Positions 7,997 through 17,467 of a stretch of DNA of 64,000 nt are shown here, in pieces. The translations under genes and the position numbers were made by a program. Every line of letters starts with the position of its first letter. Position 1 is the stretch's first letter. The stretch comes from Polyangiaceae bacterium (GTDB taxonomy: Bacteria > Myxococcota_A > Polyangia > Polyangiales > Polyangiaceae). The stretch lies in contig JAFGBI010000234.1 of NCBI GenBank assembly GCA_016933275.1, forward strand, positions 1-64,000, given 5' to 3'. The notes beneath the pieces were generated by a model, which was not told where the DNA came from, did no database searches, and saw nothing but the letters and a program-made list of their open reading frames with translations.

Positions 7997-10476
7997 CCGC
8001 GGCGGTCACGCGATCGCGTGGCGCCCGCCTCCGCGGGCGAGCCGGGATCGGGCTCATCGAGCACCGCCCTGACCCAGCGCTCCGCCGCGGGATCCGTGGA
8101 CGAGGGGAGCGGGAACGCCGCCATCTCGCTTATCATGTCCTCCACGTCCATGCACGAGTACTCCCCGCCCCCGAAGGTCTGCTCCGTGAGGTTCGACATG
8201 CCACCCCCATCGTGGTCCTCGGCCCCATCGGGGATCCCGTCGGCATCCGTGTCGGTGTCGGCAGGATCGGTGCCAAAGATCTCCTCTTCGCACTGATCGG
8301 GCAGGCCATCGCCGTCCGTGTCCTCGAGGGGTGGGGGCGCGTACTCGCTCACCATGTCGAAGACGTCCTCGCATTCACCCACTCCCACCTGCTGCTGTTC
8401 CTCGAGGTTCGTCATCCACCCGTAGTCGTGCTCCTCGTCGCCATCGGGCGTCCCGTCGTGATCGGAGTCCACCTGGTCGGGGTCCGTGCCGAAAATCTCC
8501 TCCTCGCACTGGTCCGGCAGGCCGTCGCCGTCCGTGTCCTCGAGGGGTGGGGGCGCGTACTCGCTCACCATGTCGTGGATGTCGGTGCAGGTTTCACCCG
8601 CCTGGGTCTGCTCCTCCAGGTTGTTCAGCGCTCCGCCGTCGTGGTTCTCGCTGCCGTCCATGACCCCGTCGTCGTCCGTGTCGGCGTCGTTGGGGTCGGT
8701 GCCGAAGATCTCCTCCTCGCATCGGTCGGGGAGGCCGTCGTCGTCGCTGTCCCGCATCGGCGGGGGGGCGTATTCGCTGACGCCCGTGGTCTCGCCCCCA
8801 CAGCTCATCACCGCCGCCGCGATGGTGGCGGCCGCCGCCGTCTGCAGGAGCCGCTGTGCGCGGGTTGCCGGGCCGCGCTGGCACGCGACGGTCCGGGAGC
8901 TGGCGGCGAGCCCGAGCGCGCGAACCTGCTCGCGCAGCGCCAGGCCTTCCTCGAGGAGCGCCGCCCGGCTCGCCCGCTCCCGCGCGACCAACGCCCGCGT
9001 GCGCCGGCGAAGCTCGGGATCGTCGAGCCCCGCGGTCTCGGTCGCGACCTGCACGAGCTCGGAGAGTAGCCCGATGAGATCGCCGTTCACGCGGGTGGTC
9101 CAGTCGGCGACGTGCTTCCGGGCCGCAGCGATGCCGGACCCGCGGTGGTAGTGCCGGAGGACGTTGGCGAGGTGATCCAGCCCAATCGCGATCTCCATCA
9201 GGCTCTCCGTCGCCCAGCAACGGTCCTGGAAGATCCGGGTGGCCAGGCGCGACGCCACGTCGATCCGCGAGTCCGCAATAGAATAGGTGCGAGCGAGGTA
9301 GTCGCCCCGGCCGCGTCCCGCCGCCCGGATGCGCGCCTCGAGGGGTGTCCCCGCGTAGGTCTCCACGCGACAGAAGTTCAGCGGGTGCCCCGCGTGGCGC
9401 CGGAGGAACGCGAGGTCGTCCATCACCGTCTTCACGGTCGCGTCGGGGTGGAAGCACATCAAGGTGTACTGCGCCGAGATGCCGAGCTCGCGACAGAGCT
9501 CCAGAGCGGTTTCCGCCGCCGCGACGTCCGCCTCGCGTCCCCAAGCCCCCGCCGAGCGCCCGATCGAACAGAGCCCCTCCGCGGAGCCGGACTCCACCCC
9601 GAGGAAGACGCGCAGGAGCCCCATCTCGCGGAGTTTCTCGAAGACCGAACGGTCCACGTCCGAGGGGCGGCATTTGATCGTGAACCCAACCCCCTTCAGG
9701 CCGCGCTCGGCCCACCCCAGCCGGAGCGCGTCGAGCCGCTCGTGGTTCCGACGCGTGGACGGCACGAGGAAGTTGTCGTCGTGGAAGATGAACTGGCGGA
9801 CGCCGCGCTCGTGATAAAGCGTGGCCATCTCGTCGAGGACGCTGGTCACGCTGCGCTGCCGAAAGCGAGGCCCGGGCGCCACCCGGTGGAGGGTCACGAT
9901 GCAGCAGTAGTCGCAGCTCGAGTAGCAGCCACGGCTCCCCATCAGGTACGCCGTGCGCACCCCCGCCAGGCGACGCACCGGTCCCCGACGGTCGGGGTGG
10001 GGTAGGCCATCGAGGTCCGTGATGGTGGCCCGCGGCGCCGAGCGTCGGAGCACGGTGCCGTCCCGGTAGACCAGCCCCGCGATGTGCGGGAAGCGCGCCG
10101 GGTCGAACCCCGCCTCGACCAGCTCGACCAGGGCCCGCTCACCCTCGTGCAGCACGATGACATCGATGTCGGGGTGGTGTGCCAACAGCTCCTCGGCGGC
10201 GCAGGTCGCGTAGTGCCCACCCGCCACGACCGGCACCTTCGGCGCGTGGAGCTTGAGCGCCGTGGCCAGGGTCAGAAACTCGCGGGCACGCGCCTGGAAG
10301 CACAGGGACAGCCCGACCGCCTCCGCACGGCGCGCGCCGTCGAGGACGCGCGCGAGGTCGTCGAAGCTGTCGAAGGCCGCAATCTGTACCTGGTGTCCCG
10401 CGGCGAGGAGCGATGACGACAGGTAGCGTAGTGACAGATTCTCTTCCCTTTCGGGACCGACGAGCAAGATGCGCAT
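7993..10476 (-). CDS. B12-binding-domain radical SAM protein fused to C-terminal lipobox-like segment and three DxDxDGxxD calcium-binding-type repeats
   Basis: N-terminal cobalamin-binding-like fold (GLSLCFQAR...VPVVAGGHYATCAAEELLAHHPDIDVIVLHEGE), radical SAM CYSSCDYC, then LLQTAAAATIAAAVMSCGG and 3x (V)SEYAPPP...DxDDGLPDxCEEEIFGTDP. Confidence 0.88.
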   Translation of the reverse strand: MRILLVGPEREENLSLRYLSSSLLAAGHQVQIAAFDSFDDLARVLDGARRAEAVGLSLCFQARAREFLTLATALKLHAPKVPVVAGGHYATCAAEELLAHHPDIDVIVLHEGERALVELVEAGFDPARFPHIAGLVYRDGTVLRRSAPRATITDLDGLPHPDRRGPVRRLAGVRTAYLMGSRGCYSSCDYCCIVTLHRVAPGPRFRQRSVTSVLDEMATLYHERGVRQFIFHDDNFLVPSTRRNHERLDALRLGWAERGLKGVGFTIKCRPSDVDRSVFEKLREMGLLRVFLGVESGSAEGLCSIGRSAGAWGREADVAAAETALELCRELGISAQYTLMCFHPDATVKTVMDDLAFLRRHAGHPLNFCRVETYAGTPLEARIRAAGRGRGDYLARTYSIADSRIDVASRLATRIFQDRCWATESLMEIAIGLDHLANVLRHYHRGSGIAAARKHVADWTTRVNGDLIGLLSELVQVATETAGLDDPELRRRTRALVARERASRAALLEEGLALREQVRALGLAASSRTVACQRGPATRAQRLLQTAAAATIAAAVMSCGGETTGVSEYAPPPMRDSDDDGLPDRCEEEIFGTDPNDADTDDDGVMDGSENHDGGALNNLEEQTQAGETCTDIHDMVSEYAPPPLEDTDGDGLPDQCEEEIFGTDPDQVDSDHDGTPDGDEEHDYGWMTNLEEQQQVGVGECEDVFDMVSEYAPPPLEDTDGDGLPDQCEEEIFGTDPADTDTDADGIPDGAEDHDGGGMSNLTEQTFGGGEYSCMDVEDMISEMAAFPLPSSTDPAAERWVRAVLDEPDPGSPAEAGATRSRDRRG

Positions 10477-10563
10477 GAGGACTCCTTCCGGTGCTGGCGT
10501 GGCACAATCGCGGCGGGGCCCTGGAGATTAGCACGTGCCATGCCACCGCCTGCCGCTACGCCG

Positions 10564-11154
10564 TCACGCAAGACGGCGGAGCGTCACGGCGCGACACCAG
10601 GAGATCCGGAGATGTCCCACCACCTCCAGCCCGGTGCGCCGAGCTGCCGCGAGCATGCTCTCGAAGTCCGCCGCCGACACGTGTCCCCGCGGCTCGGCGA
10701 GGAGCAGTCGGCCTTCGCCAGTAAGGGTCGGCGCAACCTCGCCGAAGAAGGCCTCCGCGTCGGGCAGTTCGTGCACCGTCGCGAAGGCGAGGGCGAAATC
10801 GACCTGGTTCGCGAGATCGGTCACGCCGAGCCGGTGCCGTGGCGATTGTCGGAGCTCCACGCTTCCGAGGAGCCCGGCGCGCCGCAGGCGCCGGCCGAGC
10901 GCGACCAGGAGCTGCGGTTCAAGCTCCGCCGCCACCACGCGACCGCTCGCGCCGACCCGACGGGCGAGCTCGAGGGTGAAGTAGCCATTGCCTGGCCCGG
11001 GCTCGAGCACCGTCATGCCCGGCCCGACGAAGGGCGCCACGACTGGCCCGGGTTCGTGCACCAGGCGCCGGACCGGACATGCAACGAGGTTGCCAAGCCA
11101 CGAGGGGTAAACGTACGGGGATCCTCGGCGGGCGGATTGGGGAAGGTCGGCCAT
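10564..11154 (-). CDS. class I SAM-dependent methyltransferase
   Basis: VLEPGPGNGYFTLELARRVGASGRVVAAELEP motif I/II. Confidence 0.82.
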   Translation of the reverse strand: MADLPQSARRGSPYVYPSWLGNLVACPVRRLVHEPGPVVAPFVGPGMTVLEPGPGNGYFTLELARRVGASGRVVAAELEPQLLVALGRRLRRAGLLGSVELRQSPRHRLGVTDLANQVDFALAFATVHELPDAEAFFGEVAPTLTGEGRLLLAEPRGHVSAADFESMLAAARRTGLEVVGHLRISWCRAVTLRRLA

Positions 11155-11278
11155 GCCCGCGAGGATAGACTCGACCTCGCCTCGGCGGGAAGGCGCGGCA
11201 GGCCGTCACGTTTGGACCTCGGAGCCCGGCCCGATAGACTGGCAGCCGAGCTGGAGAGGCGAGCCCGAAGGGATCCCG

Positions 11279-12013
11279 ATGGACCTCCACGAACGACCAG
11301 ACGGTGAATTCCTCCGCCATCCCTGGGAGCTGGCGCGGCGCGAGCTCTTCGGCCGCGTGCTGGATCGCCAGGGGATCCTGTCCCGGACGGCCTCGATGCT
11401 CGACGTCGGCGCGGGGGACGCTTGGCTGTCGCGTTCGCTGTTGTCGCTCGCCAGGCGCCCCGTCGATCTGGTCTGCTGGGACGCGGGGTACGAGCAGGGC
11501 GAGCTCGACGCCGCCGCCGACCGCGTGACGGAGCGCCCCGGTCGATGCTTCGATCTCGTCCTCATGCTCGACGTGCTCGAGCACGTCAGCGACGATCGGT
11601 CCTTCCTCTCCGATACGGTGGAGCGCAATGTCGTGCCCGGCGGTCACCTCCTGTTCAGCGTTCCTGCTTGGCAGGGGCTCTTCTCCGGCCACGACCATAG
11701 GCTCGGTCACCACCGGCGCTATCATCCGCGCGCGGCTCGCGAGCTCATCGTCTCCGTCGGGCTCTCCATCGTGCGCGCCGGCGGCGCGTTCCACTCGCTC
11801 CTCCCCGTTCGATGGGTCAGCGCCGTCGTCGAGCGCCTCCGCGGGTCGCCGGGAAAGGACCGTAGCGAGCTATGCTGGCAGGGAAGCGAGCTCTCGCAGC
11901 GGGCAGTGACGTGGGTGTTGACGCGAGAGCACCAGCTCTCGCTGGCGCTGCAAGCGGTGGGACCAGAGCTTCCCGGACTGAGCTGGTGGGCGCTGTGCCA
12001 GAAGCCGTTCTGA
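11279..12013 (+). CDS. class I SAM-dependent methyltransferase
   Basis: MLDVGAGDAWLSRSLL, FDLVLMLDVLEHVSDDRSFL, VVPGGHLLFSVPAW; ATG at 11279 chosen within ORF 11153..12013. Confidence 0.85.
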   Translation: MDLHERPDGEFLRHPWELARRELFGRVLDRQGILSRTASMLDVGAGDAWLSRSLLSLARRPVDLVCWDAGYEQGELDAAADRVTERPGRCFDLVLMLDVLEHVSDDRSFLSDTVERNVVPGGHLLFSVPAWQGLFSGHDHRLGHHRRYHPRAARELIVSVGLSIVRAGGAFHSLLPVRWVSAVVERLRGSPGKDRSELCWQGSELSQRAVTWVLTREHQLSLALQAVGPELPGLSWWALCQKPF

Positions 12014-12765
12014 TCGTCGTTCCCTGCTTCAATGAAGCACGACGGCTGACGCCGGCGGCGTTCGCTCCGTTGCTGGTGTCACCGGATCTCGCGCTGCTCT
12101 TCGTGGATGACGGCTCCACCGACGACACGGCCATGGTGGTCGAGAGACTCCTTGCCCAGGCAGGCACGGGACAACTGCATCGACTCCCGAAGAACCGCGG
12201 AAAAGCGGAGGCGGTCCGCGCGGGACTGCTCTTCGGCTTGGAGCGCGGCCATCGCTGGGTCGGCTACGCAGACGCGGACATGGCGACCTCGGCCGACGAC
12301 GTGGTCCGGCTCGCGCACACGGTGAAGGACGGGGACGTCGCCGCGGTGATCGCGGCTCGGGTACAGATGCTCGGCTCGCGGGTAGAGCGCAGGTTCACCC
12401 GTCACGTGGTGGGCAGAGTCTTCGCCACCGTGGCGTCGCTAGGGTTGGGGGTCCCCGTGTACGACACGCAGTGCGGGGCCAAGGTGTTCGCGGACGACCC
12501 AGCGCTCCGCTGCGCGCTCGCTCGTCCGTTCAGCAACCGCTGGGCGTTCGACGTCGAGCTGCTGGGACGCCTGCTGTGCCCGGAGGATCCCGCGATCGAG
12601 CCCGTCGCCCCCAGCCGCATCAGGGAGCTCCCGGTCCAGAGCTGGGTCGACGTCCCCGGATCGAAGCTGAGACCGACCTCGATGGTCGCGGCCGGCTTGG
12701 GGCTGCTCCGCATCTGCGCCGACTATCGGTGGCGCCAGGACCGCACGCGCGGCGGGCACCGCTGA
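11986..12765 (+). CDS. family 2 glycosyltransferase (dolichyl-phosphate glucosyltransferase-like)
   Basis: VLIVVPCFNEARRL, LLFVDDGSTDDTAMV, KNRGKAEAVRAGL, YADADMATSADD; overlaps the end of the methyltransferase (translational coupling likely). Start inferred at GTG 11986. Confidence 0.88.
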   Translation: MGAVPEAVLIVVPCFNEARRLTPAAFAPLLVSPDLALLFVDDGSTDDTAMVVERLLAQAGTGQLHRLPKNRGKAEAVRAGLLFGLERGHRWVGYADADMATSADDVVRLAHTVKDGDVAAVIAARVQMLGSRVERRFTRHVVGRVFATVASLGLGVPVYDTQCGAKVFADDPALRCALARPFSNRWAFDVELLGRLLCPEDPAIEPVAPSRIRELPVQSWVDVPGSKLRPTSMVAAGLGLLRICADYRWRQDRTRGGHR

Positions 12766-12905
12766 TCGCCAGCACGAGCCGGCTGCGATTGGGGTGCCGT
12801 CCCATCCCCAAACCCGCAGCTCGCCCGGCGAGCCGCCGATCGAGAGTGCGCGGCGGGGACCGGCCTTGGTGAGGGAAGAGCTGCCATGGTACGGTTCGCC
12901 TCGCC

Positions 12906-14972
12906 GTGGACCGGTCACCCCAGGAAGGACCAGGCGGGCCCACGTCTGGTCCCGGGCAGGAAACGCCCAGCGCCACCCTCCCCACGACGCTCGCCGGCCC
13001 GGCGACCCCCCTGTTGACTCGTTGGCTCGCGGCGGGGGCGGTCTTTGGTTGCGTGGGCGCCTCCCTCGGGTTCGCGATCTGGACGCTGGGGCACCCCCAG
13101 TTGTTGCCGCACTACCTGAGCACGAACGTGATCGACCGCGGCCACCGCCTCGCGCTTCTGGTTTGGATGGGTGGAATGGCAAGCTCCCTCGTCGCGGCCA
13201 CGGTGTTGGCGCTCGTCCTCCAGGGTAGCGAGCGAGCGATCCACGGAGTGGAACGCTGGCGCTACCTCCTGGCCCCCGCGGTCATGACGGGACCCATCGT
13301 GCTCCTTTTTCACTGGCGTGCGTGGGGACGCAACGACCTCCCCTTCTTGGGGCTCGCGACGGTGGTGGTCGTCGGGCTCCGGCCGCTGGTAGAACAGGCG
13401 TTGGCGCACGCGCGCTGGGACCTCCACGTGCCACAGTGGCTGCCCGGACGGTGGCGGAGGATCGGACCGTGGTCGCTCGCGCTCGGCTCAGCGGTGTTCT
13501 TCGCGACGTTCTTCGGCTACTTCACGGTACACAATCATTACAATCTCTGCACCCAGGCCTTCGATCTCGGGGTCGAGCACAACGTCGTCTACAACACGAT
13601 GTTCGAGGGGGAGTTCTTGCGGTCGACGCCGCTCGGCGGCAGCTTCTCGCACAAGGGCTACCACCAGACCTACTTCACCTACCTCATCGGGCTCTTCTAC
13701 CTGGTCGCGCCCTACGTCGAAACGCTCCTCGTCATCCAAGCGCTCGTCGTCGGCGCGGCGGTGATCCCCATCTTCTTGCTGGCGCGACGCCTGGCGGGCA
13801 CCGGGACTGCCACTACGCTGGCCGTGGCCTTCTCCTTCTACGCCCCCGCCCAGGGCGGGATCATGTACGACTTTCACTACCAGCCGTTCAGCGTCTTCTT
13901 CATCCCCCTCATCTACTACCTCTTCCTGACTCGTCGAGATATCGGCCTGCTCGCGGCGATCATCCTGCACCTCTCGCTCCGTGAGGACATGGGGATCCCG
14001 CTGGGTGCGCTGGCGGCGTTTCTCGCGCTCACCGGCCAGCGTCCCCGGGTCGCCGTGGCGATCCTGGCGGTCTGCTCGGCGCATTTCGTGCTCTTCAAGT
14101 TCGTGATCATGCCCCCGTACCTCCAGGGCGCGGAGGCCTACACGTACATGTTCCAGCGCCTCGTCGCCCGTGACATCGGCGGCTTCGCAGGTGTGCTGGC
14201 CACCGTCATCGGGAACCCCGGCTACCTCCTGAACACCGTGCTGACACCCGATCGGTTGGAGTACGTCCTCCTGATCTTCCTCCCGATGGCGTTCCTGCCG
14301 CTAACACGACCGAGCGGCTGGCTCCTCGCCATCCCCGGCGCGATGTTCACCCTGATGACCACGGACGTCACGGCGAGCGTGATGATCTCGTTCCAGTACA
14401 CCGCCCTGTGGACCCCGTTCGTGTTCATCGGCACGGCTTGGGCGATAGCGTCGGTCGAGGGCTCCACGAAAGCCGTGGCGGCGCGGAGACGGGCGGCGTG
14501 GTTGTTCGCGCTCGCGACGGGGCTCCTCGTCACCACCGTCCGGTACGGCTACGTCTTCCAGGACGAGACCACGCTCAGCGCATGGGATCCGGTGCACTTC
14601 GGGTCGACGGCACGCGATCGGAGGAACCACGACGACCTCTACGCCCTCATCGCGCAGCTCGGACCCAACGACAAGGTCGTGGCCTCGGAGTGGCTCGTCC
14701 CTCACCTCTCGAATCGTCGCGACATATACGCCCTGCGGTATGGTGTCTTCGACGCCGAATGGCTGGTCTTCTGGCACGACCTCCGGGGGGACGAGCGACC
14801 GCACGTCGAACGCGTGCTCGGCCGCGGCGAATTCTCCGTGATCGAGCGGCGGGGTAAATTCGTGCTGGCGCGCCGTGGTCTGGCCTCCAAAAAGCTCAAC
14901 TCGGAGACCCTCGCTTGGCTGAGGACGCGTTACGAAGATGGGCCAGAGACGCGCAAGAACACCCTGCCCTGA
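12906..14972 (+). CDS. DUF2079-type polytopic membrane protein (GT-C-like)
   Basis: FDLGVEHNVVYNTMFEGEF, HPF-like early region, IYPIFLLARRL-like TM, YDFHYQPF, SLREDMGIPLG. Confidence 0.8.
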   Translation: MDRSPQEGPGGPTSGPGQETPSATLPTTLAGPATPLLTRWLAAGAVFGCVGASLGFAIWTLGHPQLLPHYLSTNVIDRGHRLALLVWMGGMASSLVAATVLALVLQGSERAIHGVERWRYLLAPAVMTGPIVLLFHWRAWGRNDLPFLGLATVVVVGLRPLVEQALAHARWDLHVPQWLPGRWRRIGPWSLALGSAVFFATFFGYFTVHNHYNLCTQAFDLGVEHNVVYNTMFEGEFLRSTPLGGSFSHKGYHQTYFTYLIGLFYLVAPYVETLLVIQALVVGAAVIPIFLLARRLAGTGTATTLAVAFSFYAPAQGGIMYDFHYQPFSVFFIPLIYYLFLTRRDIGLLAAIILHLSLREDMGIPLGALAAFLALTGQRPRVAVAILAVCSAHFVLFKFVIMPPYLQGAEAYTYMFQRLVARDIGGFAGVLATVIGNPGYLLNTVLTPDRLEYVLLIFLPMAFLPLTRPSGWLLAIPGAMFTLMTTDVTASVMISFQYTALWTPFVFIGTAWAIASVEGSTKAVAARRRAAWLFALATGLLVTTVRYGYVFQDETTLSAWDPVHFGSTARDRRNHDDLYALIAQLGPNDKVVASEWLVPHLSNRRDIYALRYGVFDAEWLVFWHDLRGDERPHVERVLGRGEFSVIERRGKFVLARRGLASKKLNSETLAWLRTRYEDGPETRKNTLP

Positions 14973-15267
14973 ACCGAGCGCCCGGCGACGTCCCCCGCCG
15001 CTGGAGCGACAAGAGAGGAGTGTCGGCCTCCTGGCCGATCCCCCTGGAGCGGCGAAAAACCGGGGCCGACGACCCGGCGAGGCGGGGCCCGCCTCATCGG
15101 GGGGCGGACGGATGACGCTCCCCGGTCCGCTCGACTCGATGCCCATGGTAGGAAAGCTCTCGGTCCTGGCCGCCGTGGCCCCCTTCGAACCTGAAGCCTG
15201 CCATCCCCGTGGCGCGGAGGCGCTCCCCCTGCACCGACCGAGCCCCTTGAGCCCCTAGAGACTTCGC

Positions 15268-16266
15268 ATGAGGGACCCACTCCCACCGCGTCCGGCGCTC
15301 TCCCTGGTCATCCCCATCTTCAACGAGGAGGAGACCATTCCCGAGCTCGCGCGGAGGCTCGAGGCGTTCCTTGCCACCGTGGGCGAGACGTGGGAGGTCG
15401 TCTTCGTCGATGATGGGTCGAAGGATCGTTCCCTCGACCTCTTGCGGGGGCTGACCGCCCGCGAGCATCGCTTCAAGCTGGTGGGGCTGGCGCGGAATTT
15501 CGGGCACCAGATCGCGATCACCGCCGGACTCGACGTGGCGGACGGCGACGCGGTGGTGGTGATGGACGCGGACCTGCAGGATCCGCCGGAAGTCGTGACC
15601 GAGATGCTCGCCCGCTTCCGAGAAGGATACGACGTCGTCTTCGCGATTCGCAGCAAGCGCCACGGAGAGACGGTCTTCAAGCGGGTCACCGCCGGCGTGT
15701 TCTACCGGCTGTTCAACATGATGCTCGGGTTCGAGGTTCCCAACGACGCCGGGGACTTTCGGCTCATGTCCCGCAAGGTGGTGCTGACGCTCCGCTCGCT
15801 GCGCGAGCGTCACCGGTTCGTCCGCGGGATGGTAGCCTGGATCGGCTTCCGGCAGACGCGGGTGTCCTACGAACGCCCCGTTCGCTTCGCCGGGGAGACG
15901 AAGTACCCGTTGAGCAAGATGGTGCGCTTCGCCATCGATGGGATCACGTCCTTCTCCACGGTACCCATGCGCACCGCGACCTGGCTGGCGGGGGCCACCG
16001 CCTCCCTGGCGGTCGTGATCGCAGGCTGGGCGATGCTCCAGAATCTTCGCGGGGAACCGGTCGTCCGCGGGTGGACCACCATCATGATGCTGGTCGCACT
16101 GTGTGCATCGGCGCAGCTTCTGATGATGGGGATCCTCGGGGAGTATGTCGGGAGGATCTACGACGAGGTCAAACGCCGGCCTCTTTACACGGTGCAGGAG
16201 CGGATCAACTTGGATGAACCATCCCGCGAGATGGCCGAACCAACGTCCCGCACCGGGCCCCACTGA
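15268..16266 (+). CDS. GtrB/DPM1-like polyprenyl-phosphate glycosyltransferase with two C-terminal TM helices
   Basis: LSLVIPIFNEEETIPELARRL, VFVDDGSKDRSLDLL, ARNFGHQIAITAGLDVADGDAVVVMDADLQDPPE, GEYVGRIYDEVKRRPLY. Confidence 0.92.
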   Translation: MRDPLPPRPALSLVIPIFNEEETIPELARRLEAFLATVGETWEVVFVDDGSKDRSLDLLRGLTAREHRFKLVGLARNFGHQIAITAGLDVADGDAVVVMDADLQDPPEVVTEMLARFREGYDVVFAIRSKRHGETVFKRVTAGVFYRLFNMMLGFEVPNDAGDFRLMSRKVVLTLRSLRERHRFVRGMVAWIGFRQTRVSYERPVRFAGETKYPLSKMVRFAIDGITSFSTVPMRTATWLAGATASLAVVIAGWAMLQNLRGEPVVRGWTTIMMLVALCASAQLLMMGILGEYVGRIYDEVKRRPLYTVQERINLDEPSREMAEPTSRTGPH

Positions 16267-16663
16267 TCGACTACCGCGAGGAACCACCTCGCCGCACGCG
16301 GAGGGGACAGCGGACCACGGATCGCGAGCCACGGACCGGGGCAACGATCGAGGGGTCGAGGGCGAAGCCCGCGCGAAGGTTTGGTGTGGCCCGGCGTCGG
16401 GACCCGACGGCACGCGGTGATCACCTGGTGTCGCCACGCCGCGCTGCGCTCGTTCAACGATTCAAGATCATTGGCGAAACGATCCGCGCGAGTGAGCCGA
16501 TGGTTCACAGATCCCGAACCCGTGACCAGCGGGGAGACCGGCTCGGATGAGGCGCCTCCACGCACCGCCGGCGGTCGTTCTGCTCGAATGACCAACCCGC
16601 CCCGCCCCTTTCGAGCGCCGGTACCGATGTGCTAGCATCCGCGGCCCCCGGCAGCAGGAGTAC

Positions 16664-17422
16664 ATGGCCGCAAACCACGAATACGACGACGGTTTCTTCC
16701 AGTATATCAACGCTGGATCACTGGCCGCGGCGCGCGTCGTCTGTCCGATGCTGGTTGATTGGCTCAAACCGCGCTCGGTGCTCGATGTGGGGTGTGGCGC
16801 CGGCGCCTGGTGCCGAGTCTGGCTGGAGAGCGGGGTGCCCGAGGTGCTGGGCGTCGATGGCGAGTACGTGAATCGAGCGTCGCTGTTGGTGGCGGCCGAG
16901 CATTTCCGGAGCTTCGACCTATCCCAGCGGTTCGACGTCGGTCGCCGCTTCGATCTCGTCACCTCGCTCGAGGTGGCCGAGCACATCCCGGCCGCGAGCG
17001 CCGATGCCTTCGTGGACAACCTGGTAGCACACGGTAAGGTGGTGCTCTTCTCCGCTGCCGTGCCCGGCCAAGGGGGCGAGTTTCATGTCAACGAGCAGCC
17101 GCTCGAGTACTGGCGTGCTCGCTTCACGACGCGGGGCTATCGCTGCTTCGACCCGCTCCGCTCACGCCTGCTCCGCAACCCCCAGGTCGAGCCCTGGTAT
17201 CGCTACAACACGTTGCTCTACGTGGCACCGGGCGCCGTCGCGTCGCTGCCGGAGGCGATCATGAGTCTCGAGGTCCGGGACGGACGGCCCATCCCCGAGC
17301 TGTCGCCCCTCAGGTGGAGAACGCGCAACGCGGTCCTGCGTGCCGTGCCAACGCGAATGCTCGATCTGCTGGTGGCTGCCAAGCACGAGTGGGTTCGCCG
17401 AACCCGCTCTCGCCGAACTTGA
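16664..17422 (+). CDS. class I SAM-dependent methyltransferase
   Basis: RSVLDVGCGAGAWCRVWLESG...VLGVDGEYV, FDLVTSLEVAEHI. Confidence 0.88.
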   Translation: MAANHEYDDGFFQYINAGSLAAARVVCPMLVDWLKPRSVLDVGCGAGAWCRVWLESGVPEVLGVDGEYVNRASLLVAAEHFRSFDLSQRFDVGRRFDLVTSLEVAEHIPAASADAFVDNLVAHGKVVLFSAAVPGQGGEFHVNEQPLEYWRARFTTRGYRCFDPLRSRLLRNPQVEPWYRYNTLLYVAPGAVASLPEAIMSLEVRDGRPIPELSPLRWRTRNAVLRAVPTRMLDLLVAAKHEWVRRTRSRRT

Positions 17423-17467
17423 CCGTGCGCGTCGAGCACCTCGTTCGCCGGAGGAGCCTTCACCGCA

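Noticed and set aside
8180-8780. Three ~190-bp near-identical blocks considered as a DNA tandem repeat array
   Set aside because: They are the coding repeats of the radical SAM fusion C-terminus; described there instead.
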